Source: Sphingopyxis terrae subsp. terrae NBRC 15098
GTDB lineage: Bacteria > Pseudomonadota > Alphaproteobacteria > Sphingomonadales > Sphingomonadaceae
Direction of reading: 5' to 3'
Assembly: GCF_001610975.1 (NCBI RefSeq)
Contig: NZ_CP013342.1
Span: 2,055,001-2,119,000 of the forward strand
DNA: 64,000 nucleotides
The translations under genes and the position numbers were made by a program. Within the stretch, counting starts at the first letter, position 1, and the number at the start of each line of letters is the position of its first letter. The notes beneath the pieces were generated by a model. That model had not been told where the DNA came from, searched no databases, and saw nothing but the letters and a program-made list of their open reading frames with translations. Positions 34,787 to 43,862 of the stretch are shown here, one piece after another.

Positions 34787-35616
34787 CAGGCGGTCGCGAT
34801 GAAGTCGATCGCGCTCTGCCCGATCGAGAAGCGGGCCGGCGAGGGGATTTCGGCCAGTTCGCCGTCATATTCGAGCGCGATGATGCGATCGCTTTGGAGG
34901 ATGATCGTTTCCGCGGTCGCAACGCGCTCGTGCGGACCATCGCGAAAATCGCCGCCGAGCCATGCGAGCCCGTGGCGCAGCACATCGCCCGTGGCGTCCG
35001 CCACTATGCCGTCGGCGGTAATGCCGTCACGGGTCGGGGTCAGGATGATCGCTGGATAGACGGCGCCCGATCCCGCCACCTGCACCCCGGGGGCGTTGAG
35101 CATTTCCTCGAGCGCATCGGGCGCTTCGCGGCTCGCCTCGATCAGCCCTTGGCTGCGCATCGTTTCGCGGACCTCGGCCCAGCGTGTTGCCGGCCCCGCA
35201 ACGACGGTGATGAACGCTTCTCGCGCCGCCGATCGGATGGTCGGGACCGGCGCGCATCGCCCGCCGCTCGCTAGCGCGCGCTCCAGAATCGTGGGAGCCG
35301 GATGGTCGCCATGCAATTGTTTCGACAGGAGGTTCAGCGTCCCGCCGGGCAGCGGCAGCAGCGGGCCGTGCCAGCCTTCGCAACCGGTCGCGGCGGCATT
35401 GATCGTCCCGTCGCCGGTCCACACGATCAGCAGGTCGATGTCGCTTGCGCGCAGCGCCGCCGCGTCGGGCAGATCGTCCTTCGGCAGGACGAAGCTTGCC
35501 GCGACGCGCGCGCCTGCGGCTGCGCACGCGTCAATCAATTGGCGGTGGATGCTCTCGTCATAGCTGCCGCTCCGGTCGTTGCAGATCAGGGCGGGGCGCG
35601 AAAAGGGGCTGGTCAT
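34786..35616 (-). CDS. Diacylglycerol kinase family lipid kinase
   Basis: A 276-residue soluble lipid or sphingoid-base kinase. The ATP site is seen as WTGDGTINAA (67-71, usually GGDGT) and LPLPGGTLNLL (89-97). The first Gly of the GGDGT motif is Thr here. Members phosphorylate diacylglycerol, ceramide or sphingosine; in a sphingolipid-making bacterium ceramide is a fair candidate. ATG 35616 is chosen by family length; the ribosome site is weak. Confidence 0.82.
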   Translation of the reverse strand: MTSPFSRPALICNDRSGSYDESIHRQLIDACAAAGARVAASFVLPKDDLPDAAALRASDIDLLIVWTGDGTINAAATGCEGWHGPLLPLPGGTLNLLSKQLHGDHPAPTILERALASGGRCAPVPTIRSAAREAFITVVAGPATRWAEVRETMRSQGLIEASREAPDALEEMLNAPGVQVAGSGAVYPAIILTPTRDGITADGIVADATGDVLRHGLAWLGGDFRDGPHERVATAETIILQSDRIIALEYDGELAEIPSPARFSIGQSAIDFIATA

Positions 35617-35720
35617 GCCCGCCCAACGCACGACGCGCGAAAAGGTAACGCGCACGGCGCTTGTTCGCGCTCGCCGACATCTGTAGGGCGCGGAGACGGG
35701 CCGGGTCGCGGGGTGAAGCA

Positions 35721-36677
35721 ATGGCGGATCGGACGGTCAGGGAACAACGGCGGTTGATCAAATTCCTTCTTCTCATCGGCTTGCTCCTGCTGCTGTTCGG
35801 CGGCGGAGCCAGGGCGATCGTTGCGGGCGGTGCCAAGTCGCTCGACCTTGCCGACAAGCTGCTCGGCAGCGGCAAGGGCGCGCGCCTGCTCCTTGCGGAC
35901 CAGCCCTATGGCCGCGGGGTGCGGCAGTCGCTCGATATCTGGGTGCCCGAACAGGCGCAGGCGGGCGACCGGCTGCCGGTCGTGGTCTTCTTCTATGGCG
36001 GCGGCTGGGGCAGCGGTGAACGGCAAAGCTATGGCTTCGCCGGCCGGGCGCTGGCCAACCAGGGCTTCGTCGTCGTGATCCCCGATTACCGGCTGGTCCC
36101 CAGGGCGCATTGGCCCGACTTTCTGGAGGACGCCGCGGCGGCGGTCGCGTGGACCCACCGCCACATCGGCGAACTGGGCGGCGATCCCGGTCGCATCGCA
36201 CTGATGGGCCATTCGGCGGGTGCCTATAATGCGGTGATGCTCGCGCTCGATCCGGTATGGATGCGCGCGGCCAAGTGCGACGCGTCGGTGATCCGCGGCG
36301 TTGCGGGCCTCGCGGGCCCCTATGATTTCCTGCCGTTCGAAAAGGGCGGCATGGCCGACCGCGCGATGGGCAAGGTGCGCCCGCCCGAAAAGACGCAGCC
36401 GATCCACTATGCGCGCGGCGATGCGCCCCCGCTATGGCTGGCAAGCGGTGACGAGGACGAAACGGTGCGTCCGCGCAACAGCCGGAACCTTTCCGCCGCG
36501 ATCGAACGGCTGGGCGGATCGGCGACGCTGCGCGTCTATCCGGGCATGGGGCACACCGGCATCGTCATGGCGCTTGCGGCCCCCTTTCGCGCGAAAGGGC
36601 CGGTGCTCGACGAGGCCACCGACTTTCTGCGCGGCGTGACGGCGCGCCGGGTCGCGCCTGCGGCGGCGGCGCAATGA
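35721..36677 (+). CDS. Membrane-anchored alpha/beta hydrolase (HSL-type esterase)
   Basis: A 318-residue esterase with an N-terminal membrane helix (about 12-30). FFYGGGW (90-96) is the oxyanion loop, GHSAG (163-167) has Ser165, SGDEDETV has the acid and GMGHTG the His. The active site is probably periplasmic. It overlaps the nucleotidyltransferase gene by ATGA. GGGGTG precedes ATG 35721. A carbohydrate or lipid ester substrate would fit the region. Confidence 0.85.
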   Translation: MADRTVREQRRLIKFLLLIGLLLLLFGGGARAIVAGGAKSLDLADKLLGSGKGARLLLADQPYGRGVRQSLDIWVPEQAQAGDRLPVVVFFYGGGWGSGERQSYGFAGRALANQGFVVVIPDYRLVPRAHWPDFLEDAAAAVAWTHRHIGELGGDPGRIALMGHSAGAYNAVMLALDPVWMRAAKCDASVIRGVAGLAGPYDFLPFEKGGMADRAMGKVRPPEKTQPIHYARGDAPPLWLASGDEDETVRPRNSRNLSAAIERLGGSATLRVYPGMGHTGIVMALAAPFRAKGPVLDEATDFLRGVTARRVAPAAAAQ

Positions 36678-37456
36678 CAGCTCCGACGCCCGGTCCGATT
36701 TCTGCCATCGTCCTCGCCGGAAGCCGCCCCGGTGCCGACCCGCTGCTGATCGGCAGCGGCGTATCGACCAAGGCGCTGCTGCCGGTCGGCGGACGGCCGA
36801 TGCTTGCCCATGTCATCGCCGCGCTGCGTGCCGCGCCCGAGGTGGGCGCGATCCGGGTGCTCGCGCAGAACAGCGCCGAACTGGCGCGCGAGCCCATGTT
36901 GGCGGCCGTGTCCGACCTGCACTTTGCCGATTCGGGACAGGGGATCAGCGCTTCGCTCGCTGCTGCGCTGCCCGAAGGCGACGCGCCGGTGCTGGTGACG
37001 ACGGCCGACAATGTGCTGCTGACGCCCGCGATTATCGCCGAATTCCTCGCCGGCGCAGCGGGCAGCGATGTCGCAGTTGCGATGGTCGAGCGGCGCGCGC
37101 TGCTCGCGCGCTACCCCGAATCGCGGCGGACCTGGCTCAAATTTCGTCGCGGCTGGTGGTCGGGCGCCAATCTCTTTCGCCTGCGCGGGCAGCGCGTGCT
37201 GCCGCTGCTCGACTTTTGGGGACGGATCGAACGCGACCGCAAGAAGGGGCTGAAGATCGTTGCCGCCTTCGGACCGTGGCTGCTCGCGGGGGCTTTGCTG
37301 CGGCTGTTCACGATCCAGGGCGGCGTCGCCCGCGCCGGGCGCCGCTTCGGCCTCACCGCGCGCGTGGTGCCGATGTCCGACGCCGAAGCCTGTATCGACG
37401 CCGACAAGCCGTCGGACGTGACGCTGATTGAACGCATTCTGGCCCAGCGCGGCTAG
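36674..37456 (+). CDS. Nucleotidyltransferase (MobA-like NTP transferase fold)
   Basis: A 260-residue GT-A-fold nucleotidyltransferase. The N-terminal loop is IVLAGSRPGADPLL with ALLPVGGRPMLAHVI at 36-50; VTTADNVLLTP (about 108) is the metal-binding Asp region. The C-terminal half has a hydrophobic segment (AAFGPWLLAGALLRLF). Similar proteins activate sugars or polyol phosphates with CTP. Candidate for supplying the donor of the CDP-glycerol-transferase-like enzyme at 41098. Confidence 0.75.
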   Translation: MTAPTPGPISAIVLAGSRPGADPLLIGSGVSTKALLPVGGRPMLAHVIAALRAAPEVGAIRVLAQNSAELAREPMLAAVSDLHFADSGQGISASLAAALPEGDAPVLVTTADNVLLTPAIIAEFLAGAAGSDVAVAMVERRALLARYPESRRTWLKFRRGWWSGANLFRLRGQRVLPLLDFWGRIERDRKKGLKIVAAFGPWLLAGALLRLFTIQGGVARAGRRFGLTARVVPMSDAEACIDADKPSDVTLIERILAQRG

Positions 37457-37466
37457 GGTCAGGGCC

Positions 37467-38486
37467 CTATGCGGCCAGACGCACAAACAGGGCCAGAACG
37501 AACCAGCGCCCGAATTTGTGGTGCTGTCGGTGCGTGCGGAGCAGCGCAGCGAAAGGCATCGGCGAGGCCGCCTCGGTGAGATCGCGGTAGCGTCGCAGCT
37601 CGCGGCGCAGCGCCTGCCACGGAAGCTGGCCGGCGCGCGTGCTGACGAGACGCCAGCCGATTTTCGTATATTCCTTCGCGCAAAATTGGGCGAGGCAGTA
37701 GCGCATGTCATCGTGCATGGCGGGCAGACCGGCCGTCACCGCCGCCATGATGTCCGCCAGAACCGCTGTCAGCGCGTCATTGCCAGCCGTGTCGAAATGT
37801 CCTGCCGTACGGGTCGCGAGCCCGGTCAGGCTGCCCTCCCGCACACGGTAGTCGATCCACGGCGCGGGCTCGTAATAATGACTGCGCACCGTCAAGAACA
37901 GATGCGGGACGACTGCCATATCCTCAAAGCAGGCGAGGGGCGGAAAGCGCAGATCATGCCATAGGTTGCGGCGCGCGATCTTGGTCCATAAATGCATCCG
38001 GCGGCGAGCGAACAGGCCATAAAGCAACGCTTCGCGGTCAGTCACGATGCGGCGCGCAGTTCCCGTGAAAGCCGCCTCGTCGCGGCCCCGTTTGCGATAA
38101 TCGCAGAGGACCAGATCGGGTGCATCGCGCATGACGATCGCGTGTAGCGCGGCGATCGCGCCAGGAAGCAGCACGTCGTCGGCATCGATGAACCAGACAT
38201 AATCGCCCCTCGCCAAGTTGAGCAGGCGATTGCGCGCTGCGGCGACCCCGCCGTTTTCCGCCTGCCGATGCAAGCTTGCCGCCGGTCCGATCTCAGCACA
38301 GATCCGCGCGCCGATCGCGTCCGATCCGTCGTTCGACCGATCGTCCAGAAGCAGCAGTTCCACTCCCGCCGCCGGAAGCTGCGCGGCGATCGAGGCAAGC
38401 GTTTCGGCCAGACAGGGCGCGACGTTGAAGACTGGCATGAGAATGCTGAGCCATGGCCTGTTGCCGTCCGCCGCATCGTCGTTCAC
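37467..38486 (-). CDS. Glycosyltransferase family 2, second of a tandem pair
   Basis: A 339-residue cytoplasmic GT-A glycosyltransferase. LSILMPVFNVAPCLAETL, LLLDDRSNDGS, ENGGVAAARNR and WFIDADDVLLPG are the GT2 signatures; the last contains the DxD-type metal site. GTG 38486 overlaps the upstream GT2 stop by GTGA, so translation is coupled. It is clearly a paralogue of that gene over its full length, including the C-terminal region CAKEYTKIGWRL. Confidence 0.86.
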   Translation of the reverse strand: MNDDAADGNRPWLSILMPVFNVAPCLAETLASIAAQLPAAGVELLLLDDRSNDGSDAIGARICAEIGPAASLHRQAENGGVAAARNRLLNLARGDYVWFIDADDVLLPGAIAALHAIVMRDAPDLVLCDYRKRGRDEAAFTGTARRIVTDREALLYGLFARRRMHLWTKIARRNLWHDLRFPPLACFEDMAVVPHLFLTVRSHYYEPAPWIDYRVREGSLTGLATRTAGHFDTAGNDALTAVLADIMAAVTAGLPAMHDDMRYCLAQFCAKEYTKIGWRLVSTRAGQLPWQALRRELRRYRDLTEAASPMPFAALLRTHRQHHKFGRWFVLALFVRLAA

Positions 38487-39568
38487 CTGGCATCGTCCGC
38501 TTGTCCCAGCCACAGGCAGGCGGATAGTACCACCGCGCGCGGCAAGTGCCCGCGGCTTCTGTAAAGGCGCGCGAGCGTCGCAAAAGCGATCGGCGATTCG
38601 GCGTCCATCATGCCGCGGTAGCGGGCAAGCTTGCGACGCAGGTCGCGCCAGGGCACGTGAAAGGCGCTGCTCGACAGGAGCCGCCAGCAGATTTTGGTGA
38701 ACTCCTTCGCCCAGAAATGCGCGATGTGGTGCCGGGTGACGTCGCTCATGGCGGGCAGCGCCTCGCGCGTCGCCGCGTCGAAGCCGGCGAGACTCATTGC
38801 CAGATCGTCGTTCCGGCAATCGTCGAAGCGTCCCCGCGACCGGCGCAGCGACCCCATGATGCTGTCGGGACGGTCGCGATAGCGCACCCAGGCCTCGGCT
38901 GCGTGATAATGGGTTCGGGCCCGGAGCAGCAGCCACGGTGTCGTCGCTATATCTTCGAAGCATCGTCCGGCGGGGAAACGCAGGTCGTCACCCCAGAGCG
39001 ACCGGCGCGCGATCTTGCTCCAGCTGTGCAGCCGCCGCTGCGCAAAAACGCCTTGCAGCAACGTCTCCCGATCATCGCTGGGCCGACCGGACGGGCCGGC
39101 GAAGCTGCTCAGATGCCGGCCGCCGCGCGCGTAATCGCAAAGGACAAGATCAGGCGCATAGCGGTCGATAATCGCCCGGAGCCTGGCGATCGAGCCCGGC
39201 ATGACTTCATCGTCCGAATCGATGAACCAGATATAATCGCCCCGCGCCGCGTCGAGCATCGTATTGCGCGCCGCGCTCAATCCCGCGTTGCTGACATGGC
39301 GCATCAGCCGGACTTGCGGGTGGGACTGCGGGCAGATTTCGCTACACAGCCCCAGTGAGCCATCGGTCGAAGCGTCGTCGAGCAGGATCACCTCCACCCC
39401 CTCCGGCGGGAGCTGGGGCAACAGCGACGCCAGGCAATCACGCAGATAAGGCTCGACATTATAGACGGGGATCAGGATGCTCAGCCACCGGCGCTCGCTG
39501 CGTGGCGCACCGCCTGCGGTTCCCCCTTCGATATGTGCGGACAGACCCACGCGCATTCCCGTTTCCAT
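38483..39568 (-). CDS. Glycosyltransferase family 2, first of a tandem pair
   Basis: A 361-residue GT2 enzyme. LSILIPVYNVEPYLRDCL, LLDDASTDGS, NAGLSAARNT and WFIDSDDEVMPGS match the family. The C-terminal part (WAKEFTKICWRLLSSS, LARYRGMMDAESPIAFATL) aligns with the next gene, indicating tandem duplication. ATG 39568 is the first of two in-frame ATGs. It is divergent from the flippase operon across a long dyad. Confidence 0.87.
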   Translation of the reverse strand: METGMRVGLSAHIEGGTAGGAPRSERRWLSILIPVYNVEPYLRDCLASLLPQLPPEGVEVILLDDASTDGSLGLCSEICPQSHPQVRLMRHVSNAGLSAARNTMLDAARGDYIWFIDSDDEVMPGSIARLRAIIDRYAPDLVLCDYARGGRHLSSFAGPSGRPSDDRETLLQGVFAQRRLHSWSKIARRSLWGDDLRFPAGRCFEDIATTPWLLLRARTHYHAAEAWVRYRDRPDSIMGSLRRSRGRFDDCRNDDLAMSLAGFDAATREALPAMSDVTRHHIAHFWAKEFTKICWRLLSSSAFHVPWRDLRRKLARYRGMMDAESPIAFATLARLYRSRGHLPRAVVLSACLWLGQADDAR

Positions 39569-39622
39569 TCCCGAACGCCTCTGCCCCGTCCCGCGTTACT
39601 AGATCAGCAGAGTGAAAGGGAA

Positions 39623-39666
39623 GTCGTTTTCCGTCGATTTGGCTGTGCAAATGGATGGAAAACGAC
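39623..39666. promoter_or_regulatory. 44-nt dyad between divergent glycan operons
   Basis: GTCGTTTTCCGTCGATTTG and CAAATGGATGGAAAACGAC form 19-base arms around a six-base loop with 17 Watson-Crick pairs, one G-U pair and one mismatch. It lies in the 123-nt gap between the GT2 pair and the flippase operon. The right arm meets the -35 region of a possible promoter (TATAGG at 39678-39683) that would start transcription at or near ATG 39692. Likely an operator or a stable RNA hairpin. Confidence 0.6.
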
Positions 39667-39691
39667 GCCAAAGGCGATATAGGCCGCGCGC

Positions 39692-41101
39692 ATGGAACCC
39701 GCTCCGCCCCCGGCCGACCGCCGGCCACTCTTCTATCGGACCTGGATCGGTAAGGGTATTGCGGCGGTACGGCGCCTCGGCGCGCCCGCTGCAGACACGG
39801 GCGACCAGGGACCTTTCCGGCGCATCATGACCCACCTGAGCTGGATTCTCGGCGGCAAGGGTTATGGCGCAATCCTCAGCCTCTTCTACCTTGCGATCGT
39901 CACGCGCGGCCTGGGGCCGGCCGCTTATGGTTCCTTTGCCCTGATCCTCAGTTCGACGCTGGTCCTGCAGGCGATCCTCAATTTCAACATCTGGCAGGTG
40001 CTGGTCAAATATGGCCAGGAACATATCCACAGCGGCGATCATCCGGCCCTGGCGCGCCTCATCCGCTTTTGCACCGCGGTCGATCTGGCGATGGCGCTGC
40101 TCGGCATTGGCGCGGCGGCGCTGATCCTCTGGCTGGGGCGGGGGTTGCTGGGCATGCCGGCCGAGCTCGTCTGGACGGCGTTCGCCTATGTCGTGCTGTT
40201 CATGCTTTCGATCCGCAACGTGCCGCGCGGGATATTGCGGCTTCACTCCGAATTTTCGCAAACCTTCCTCGCCGAAGCGGTGGTGCCCACGCTGAAGACG
40301 CTGGGTGCCGTTGTCGCCTTTTTGACGCACCCGTCGCTCGAGATTTTCCTGATCGTGTGGGCGGGTTCGGAGATGGCGAGCACGCTCGTCTTCTGGTGGC
40401 TCGCCAACCGGTCGTGTCGCCGCGCTTATGGCCGACCCGACGGCCGGCATTGGTGGCGCGTGTGGCGCGACAACAAGGGGCTTCCCGAATTGATGGTCGC
40501 ATCCAATTTCGGAACCATGGCCTATACGGTGGCGCAGCAACTGCCGGTCTTGCTGGTCGGCTCGTTCGCGGGCGCCACCGAAGCTGGCATCTATCGCCTT
40601 GCGCATCAATTGACCCAGTCGATCACGATCATGGCCGGGTTCATCGGCCTCGCCAGTTACACCGAGATGACGAATATCTACGTCAAACAGGGGCTGCGCG
40701 GCGTGGCGTCGCTCTATGTCCGGTTGACGCTGATCGCGCTCGGCCTGTTTCTTTTGCTCGCACCGGCAATCGTGCTGCTCGGCAAGCCGCTGTTGCTGCT
40801 CATGTCGGGTCCGGCGTTTCTGGGCGCCTATCCGTTCCTACTTGTGCTCGGCCTCGCAGCCTGCCTTCAAATGGCGACAGTCAGCTGCGAACCGATGCTG
40901 ATGGCGGCCGGACGATCGCGCCTCATCATCGGTATCAGGCTGGCGGGCACGGCCACGCTGATCGCCGCCATTTATCTGATGCTGCCGGAGATGGGCGCGA
41001 TCGGCGCCGCCTGGTCCAAGGTGCTGGCCGAAACCGTGACCTTGCTGCTGCTGTTCGGCGCCAGCTTCCTCGTCCTTCGCGAAAGCCGGATGCCGTCATG
41101 A
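39692..41101 (+). CDS. Polysaccharide flippase (Wzx/oligosaccharide transporter type)
   Basis: A 469-residue MATE-like protein with about 12 to 14 hydrophobic segments. LSWILGGKGYGAILSLFYLAIVT and RGLGPAAYGSFALI mark the start of the Wzx/RfbX-type fold. It should flip a lipid-linked glycan repeat across the inner membrane. The N-terminal 40 residues are hydrophilic. No ribosome site precedes ATG 39692. ATGA overlap with the next gene. Confidence 0.87.
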   Translation: MEPAPPPADRRPLFYRTWIGKGIAAVRRLGAPAADTGDQGPFRRIMTHLSWILGGKGYGAILSLFYLAIVTRGLGPAAYGSFALILSSTLVLQAILNFNIWQVLVKYGQEHIHSGDHPALARLIRFCTAVDLAMALLGIGAAALILWLGRGLLGMPAELVWTAFAYVVLFMLSIRNVPRGILRLHSEFSQTFLAEAVVPTLKTLGAVVAFLTHPSLEIFLIVWAGSEMASTLVFWWLANRSCRRAYGRPDGRHWWRVWRDNKGLPELMVASNFGTMAYTVAQQLPVLLVGSFAGATEAGIYRLAHQLTQSITIMAGFIGLASYTEMTNIYVKQGLRGVASLYVRLTLIALGLFLLLAPAIVLLGKPLLLLMSGPAFLGAYPFLLVLGLAACLQMATVSCEPMLMAAGRSRLIIGIRLAGTATLIAAIYLMLPEMGAIGAAWSKVLAETVTLLLLFGASFLVLRESRMPS

Positions 41102-42264
41102 CGAAGCGTATCTTGTTCCTGTTCAACCATGATGCGGCGCATCAGGCGGCGCATATCGCAGGCATAGCGGGCGAACTCGCGCTGCACGCGCCGACGGTTC
41201 AGGTCGTCGTCGCATGCGGCGTCGAGGCGATCCGGCACAAGGTGGCAGAGATCATTCCGGCGGCGGCGCACGACCGTATCGAATGGCGGATGCTCGACCT
41301 GCCGACGGCGGAGCAGCGGCTGCTGGCGCCGATCAACAAGGTGGCGCCGGTGCTGCGTGTCGCGCGTCTTTACCGGCATCTCGATCTGTTTCGCAGTGTC
41401 GACCTGGTAGTATCGACCGAACGCACCTGCCTGCGCGTCCGGCGCCGATTGGGGGCGGCGGGGCCGCGCTTTGCCTATGTGCCGCACGGATCGGGCGATC
41501 GGAGTGTCGCCTATCACCCCGAACTCGCGCAGTTCGACCTCATGCTGCTCAGCGGACCGAAGCTAGTCGACGAAATGGTGCGCCACGGCATAACGACCGC
41601 CGACAAGTGCCGGGTCATCGGTTATCCCAAGTTCGATACGATCGATCCGGCGGTGCGCAAGCGCTTCTTCGACAATGATCGCCCGGTCTTTCTCTATAAT
41701 CCGCACTTCGATCCGCACCTGTCGTCCTGGTACGGCATGGGCGAGGCGGTGATGGATTTTTTCCTCGCGCATCGCGACTATAATCTGATCGTCGCGCCGC
41801 ATGTGATGCTGTTCCGCAAGCGGCTGCATTATTCGCTCGAATATCGGACCGCCAAGCTCCGGCCGGACATCGCCGACCGCTTCCGCGCGGCCGACAATAT
41901 CCTGATCGACGTCGACGGCCCCAATCTCTTCGACATGAGCTACACGATGGCAGCCGACGTCTACATCGGCGATGTTAGCAGCCAGGTTTACGAGTTTCTG
42001 CTGCACCGCGGCGCCTGCTATTTTCTCGATCCGAACGGCAAGCCCGCCGACGGCGTGGCCGAACGCTATGAATTCTGGCGCAACGGAGAGGTCTTGTATG
42101 GCCCCGCTGAGCTTGCCGAGCGGATTCCGCACTGGCGCGAAAGTGCGGCGCTGCACCGCGCCGAGCAGGATCGGCTGTTCGCCTACACAATGGACCACCG
42201 GGCGGGCGAGGCGTCGGTTGCGCGGGGCGCCGCGGCGCTGGAGGCTTTCGTCGAGGGGCGCTAG
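41098..42264 (+). CDS. CDP-glycerol glycerophosphotransferase-like enzyme
   Basis: A 388-residue GT-B-type transferase. YVPHGSGDRS (128-135), GYPKFD (175-180), NPHFDPHLSSW (201-211) and DVYIGDVSSQVYEF (287-300) match the teichoic-acid primase/polymerase group (TagB/TagF-like), which transfers glycerol phosphate from CDP-glycerol. In a Gram-negative setting it would add phospho-polyol to a surface glycan. The frame is open far upstream inside the flippase gene, but ATG 41098 with ATGA coupling is the real start. Confidence 0.82.
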   Translation: MTKRILFLFNHDAAHQAAHIAGIAGELALHAPTVQVVVACGVEAIRHKVAEIIPAAAHDRIEWRMLDLPTAEQRLLAPINKVAPVLRVARLYRHLDLFRSVDLVVSTERTCLRVRRRLGAAGPRFAYVPHGSGDRSVAYHPELAQFDLMLLSGPKLVDEMVRHGITTADKCRVIGYPKFDTIDPAVRKRFFDNDRPVFLYNPHFDPHLSSWYGMGEAVMDFFLAHRDYNLIVAPHVMLFRKRLHYSLEYRTAKLRPDIADRFRAADNILIDVDGPNLFDMSYTMAADVYIGDVSSQVYEFLLHRGACYFLDPNGKPADGVAERYEFWRNGEVLYGPAELAERIPHWRESAALHRAEQDRLFAYTMDHRAGEASVARGAAALEAFVEGR

Positions 42265-42953
42265 CCCGTCCCGAAATCCATCAGCGTCCAGCCGTTGTCG
42301 CGTGCCGCTTTGGCAATGCGGCCGCGACGCCCGATCGCAAAGGCCTCGTCGGCTAGCGCGAACAGCGGTGCGTCGCTCGCATGGTCCGAATAGGCGCGCA
42401 TATGATGCGCGGCGCGTTGCGGGTCGGCGGCAAGCCATTCGGCGACGCGGCGCGCCTTTTCCGGCCCATAGCAATTGGTGCCGTCGAGCGCCGCGAGCCA
42501 GCCTCCGTCCGCGGCGCGCCGATGCCGGGTGGCGATGCAGGCATCGAAGCCCAGCGCCTCGGCCAAGGCGGCTGCGTAAAATTCGGGGGCCGCGGTTGCC
42601 AGCAGCAGATGGTAACCGGCGGCGCGGTCGCGGGCGATGGCCGCTCGGGCCCCCGGTTGAACGTCGGCGGGAACGCGCCAGGCGGCAAAGTCCGCAGCCA
42701 GGCGCGCCATTCGCTCCGCCGGCAGTCGCCGCCCGAGCATCAAGGCGATCGCCGCGGGCTTCAACGCATCGCGGCTGTAGAGGCCGAGCGCATGGCCCGC
42801 GAGCAGCCCGAGGAAAACGGGCGCCAGCAGAAGGCGCCATGGCGCGCTGCGCGCGGCCGCCCACAGAAGGAAGAGCGTGAACGTCGGCATTCGCAGCACG
42901 GTGCGATCGAGATCATAGACGGCAATGCGAAAGGGGGCTGCGGCGTCGCTCAT
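42261..42953 (-). CDS. HAD-IB family phosphatase (SerB-like)
   Basis: A 230-residue haloacid-dehalogenase-superfamily enzyme. VYDLDRTVL gives Asp14 and Asp16; LLLATAAPEF and AYSDHASDAPLF give motifs II and IV. A hydrophobic cap with two helices (about 22-60) may bind the membrane. HAD-IB enzymes include phosphoserine and lyso-phospholipid or CDP-alcohol-related phosphatases. It overlaps the convergent transferase gene by four bases and fits the phospho-polyol theme. Confidence 0.8.
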   Translation of the reverse strand: MSDAAAPFRIAVYDLDRTVLRMPTFTLFLLWAAARSAPWRLLLAPVFLGLLAGHALGLYSRDALKPAAIALMLGRRLPAERMARLAADFAAWRVPADVQPGARAAIARDRAAGYHLLLATAAPEFYAAALAEALGFDACIATRHRRAADGGWLAALDGTNCYGPEKARRVAEWLAADPQRAAHHMRAYSDHASDAPLFALADEAFAIGRRGRIAKAARDNGWTLMDFGTG

Positions 42954-43079
42954 CGCCGCCGGGCCTAGCCGCTCGCTTTGCGTGCCGCCACCGCTTTCGC
43001 GCGTGCGCCGCCGCACACCCTCTTGTCGCGGCGGTTCAATGGGGCTACGCAGCCCGCGATTGCATAGGGAGCCCGCGAT

Positions 43080-43862
43080 ATGGCCGAATTTCGTCTGCCC
43101 AAGAACAGCCGCGTCCAGAAGGGCGGCACGGTCCACAAGGCCGAGGGCGCGAGCAACGTCAAAAAATTCAAGGTCTATCGCTACAATCCCGACAGCGGCC
43201 AGAATCCGCATTTCGACACGTTCGAGATCGACACCGACAAATGCGGCCCGATGGTGCTCGATGCCCTCATCAAGATGAAGAGCGAGCAGGATTCGACGCT
43301 GACCTTCCGCCGTTCGTGCCGCGAAGGCATTTGCGGCAGCTGTTCGATGAACATGAACGGCAAGAACGGTCTCGCCTGCACCACCGCGATCGAGGATCTG
43401 AAGGGCGACATCCAGATCACGCCGCTGCCGCATATGGAGGTCATCAAGGACCTCGTCCCCGATTTCACCCATTTCTATGCGCAATATGCCTCTATCGAGC
43501 CGTGGCTGAAGACCAAGTCGACGACGCCCAGCGGCAAGGAGCGGCTCCAGTCGCCCGAGGAACGCGAGAAGCTCGACGGCCTTTACGAGTGCATCCTGTG
43601 CGCCTGCTGTTCGACGAGCTGCCCCAGCTATTGGTGGAACAGTGACAAGTTCCTTGGGCCCGCGATCCTGCTTCAGGCCTATCGCTGGCTCGCCGACAGC
43701 CGCGACGAATATACTGGCGAACGGCTCGACGATCTCGAAGATCCGTTCCGCCTCTATCGCTGCCACACGATCATGAATTGCGCCAACGCGTGCCCCAAGG
43801 GACTGAGCCCCGCACGCGCGATCGCCGAGATCAAGAAGCTCGAGGCCGAGCGGCAGGTGTGA
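43080..43862 (+). CDS. sdhB: Succinate dehydrogenase iron-sulfur subunit
   Basis: Electron-transfer subunit of complex II at the inner membrane. The 260-residue protein has the [2Fe-2S] cluster motif CREGICGSC with a later Cys, then [17 protein letters not shown] and [15 protein letters not shown] for the [4Fe-4S] and [3Fe-4S] clusters. Length is normal. sdhC, sdhD and sdhA are not next to it; upstream is the divergent HAD gene. It overlaps the thioesterase gene by GTGA. Confidence 0.96.
   Translation: MAEFRLPKNSRVQKGGTVHKAEGASNVKKFKVYRYNPDSGQNPHFDTFEIDTDKCGPMVLDALIKMKSEQDSTLTFRRSCREGICGSCSMNMNGKNGLACTTAIEDLKGDIQITPLPHMEVIKDLVPDFTHFYAQYASIEPWLKTKSTTPSGKERLQSPEEREKLDGLYECILCACCSTSCPSYWWNSDKFLGPAILLQAYRWLADSRDEYTGERLDDLEDPFRLYRCHTIMNCANACPKGLSPARAIAEIKKLEAERQV

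Noticed and set aside
40069..41097. A 343-codon upstream extension of the CDP-glycerol-transferase-like gene
   Set aside because: It is the wrong frame of the flippase gene; the protein family begins at ATG 41098.
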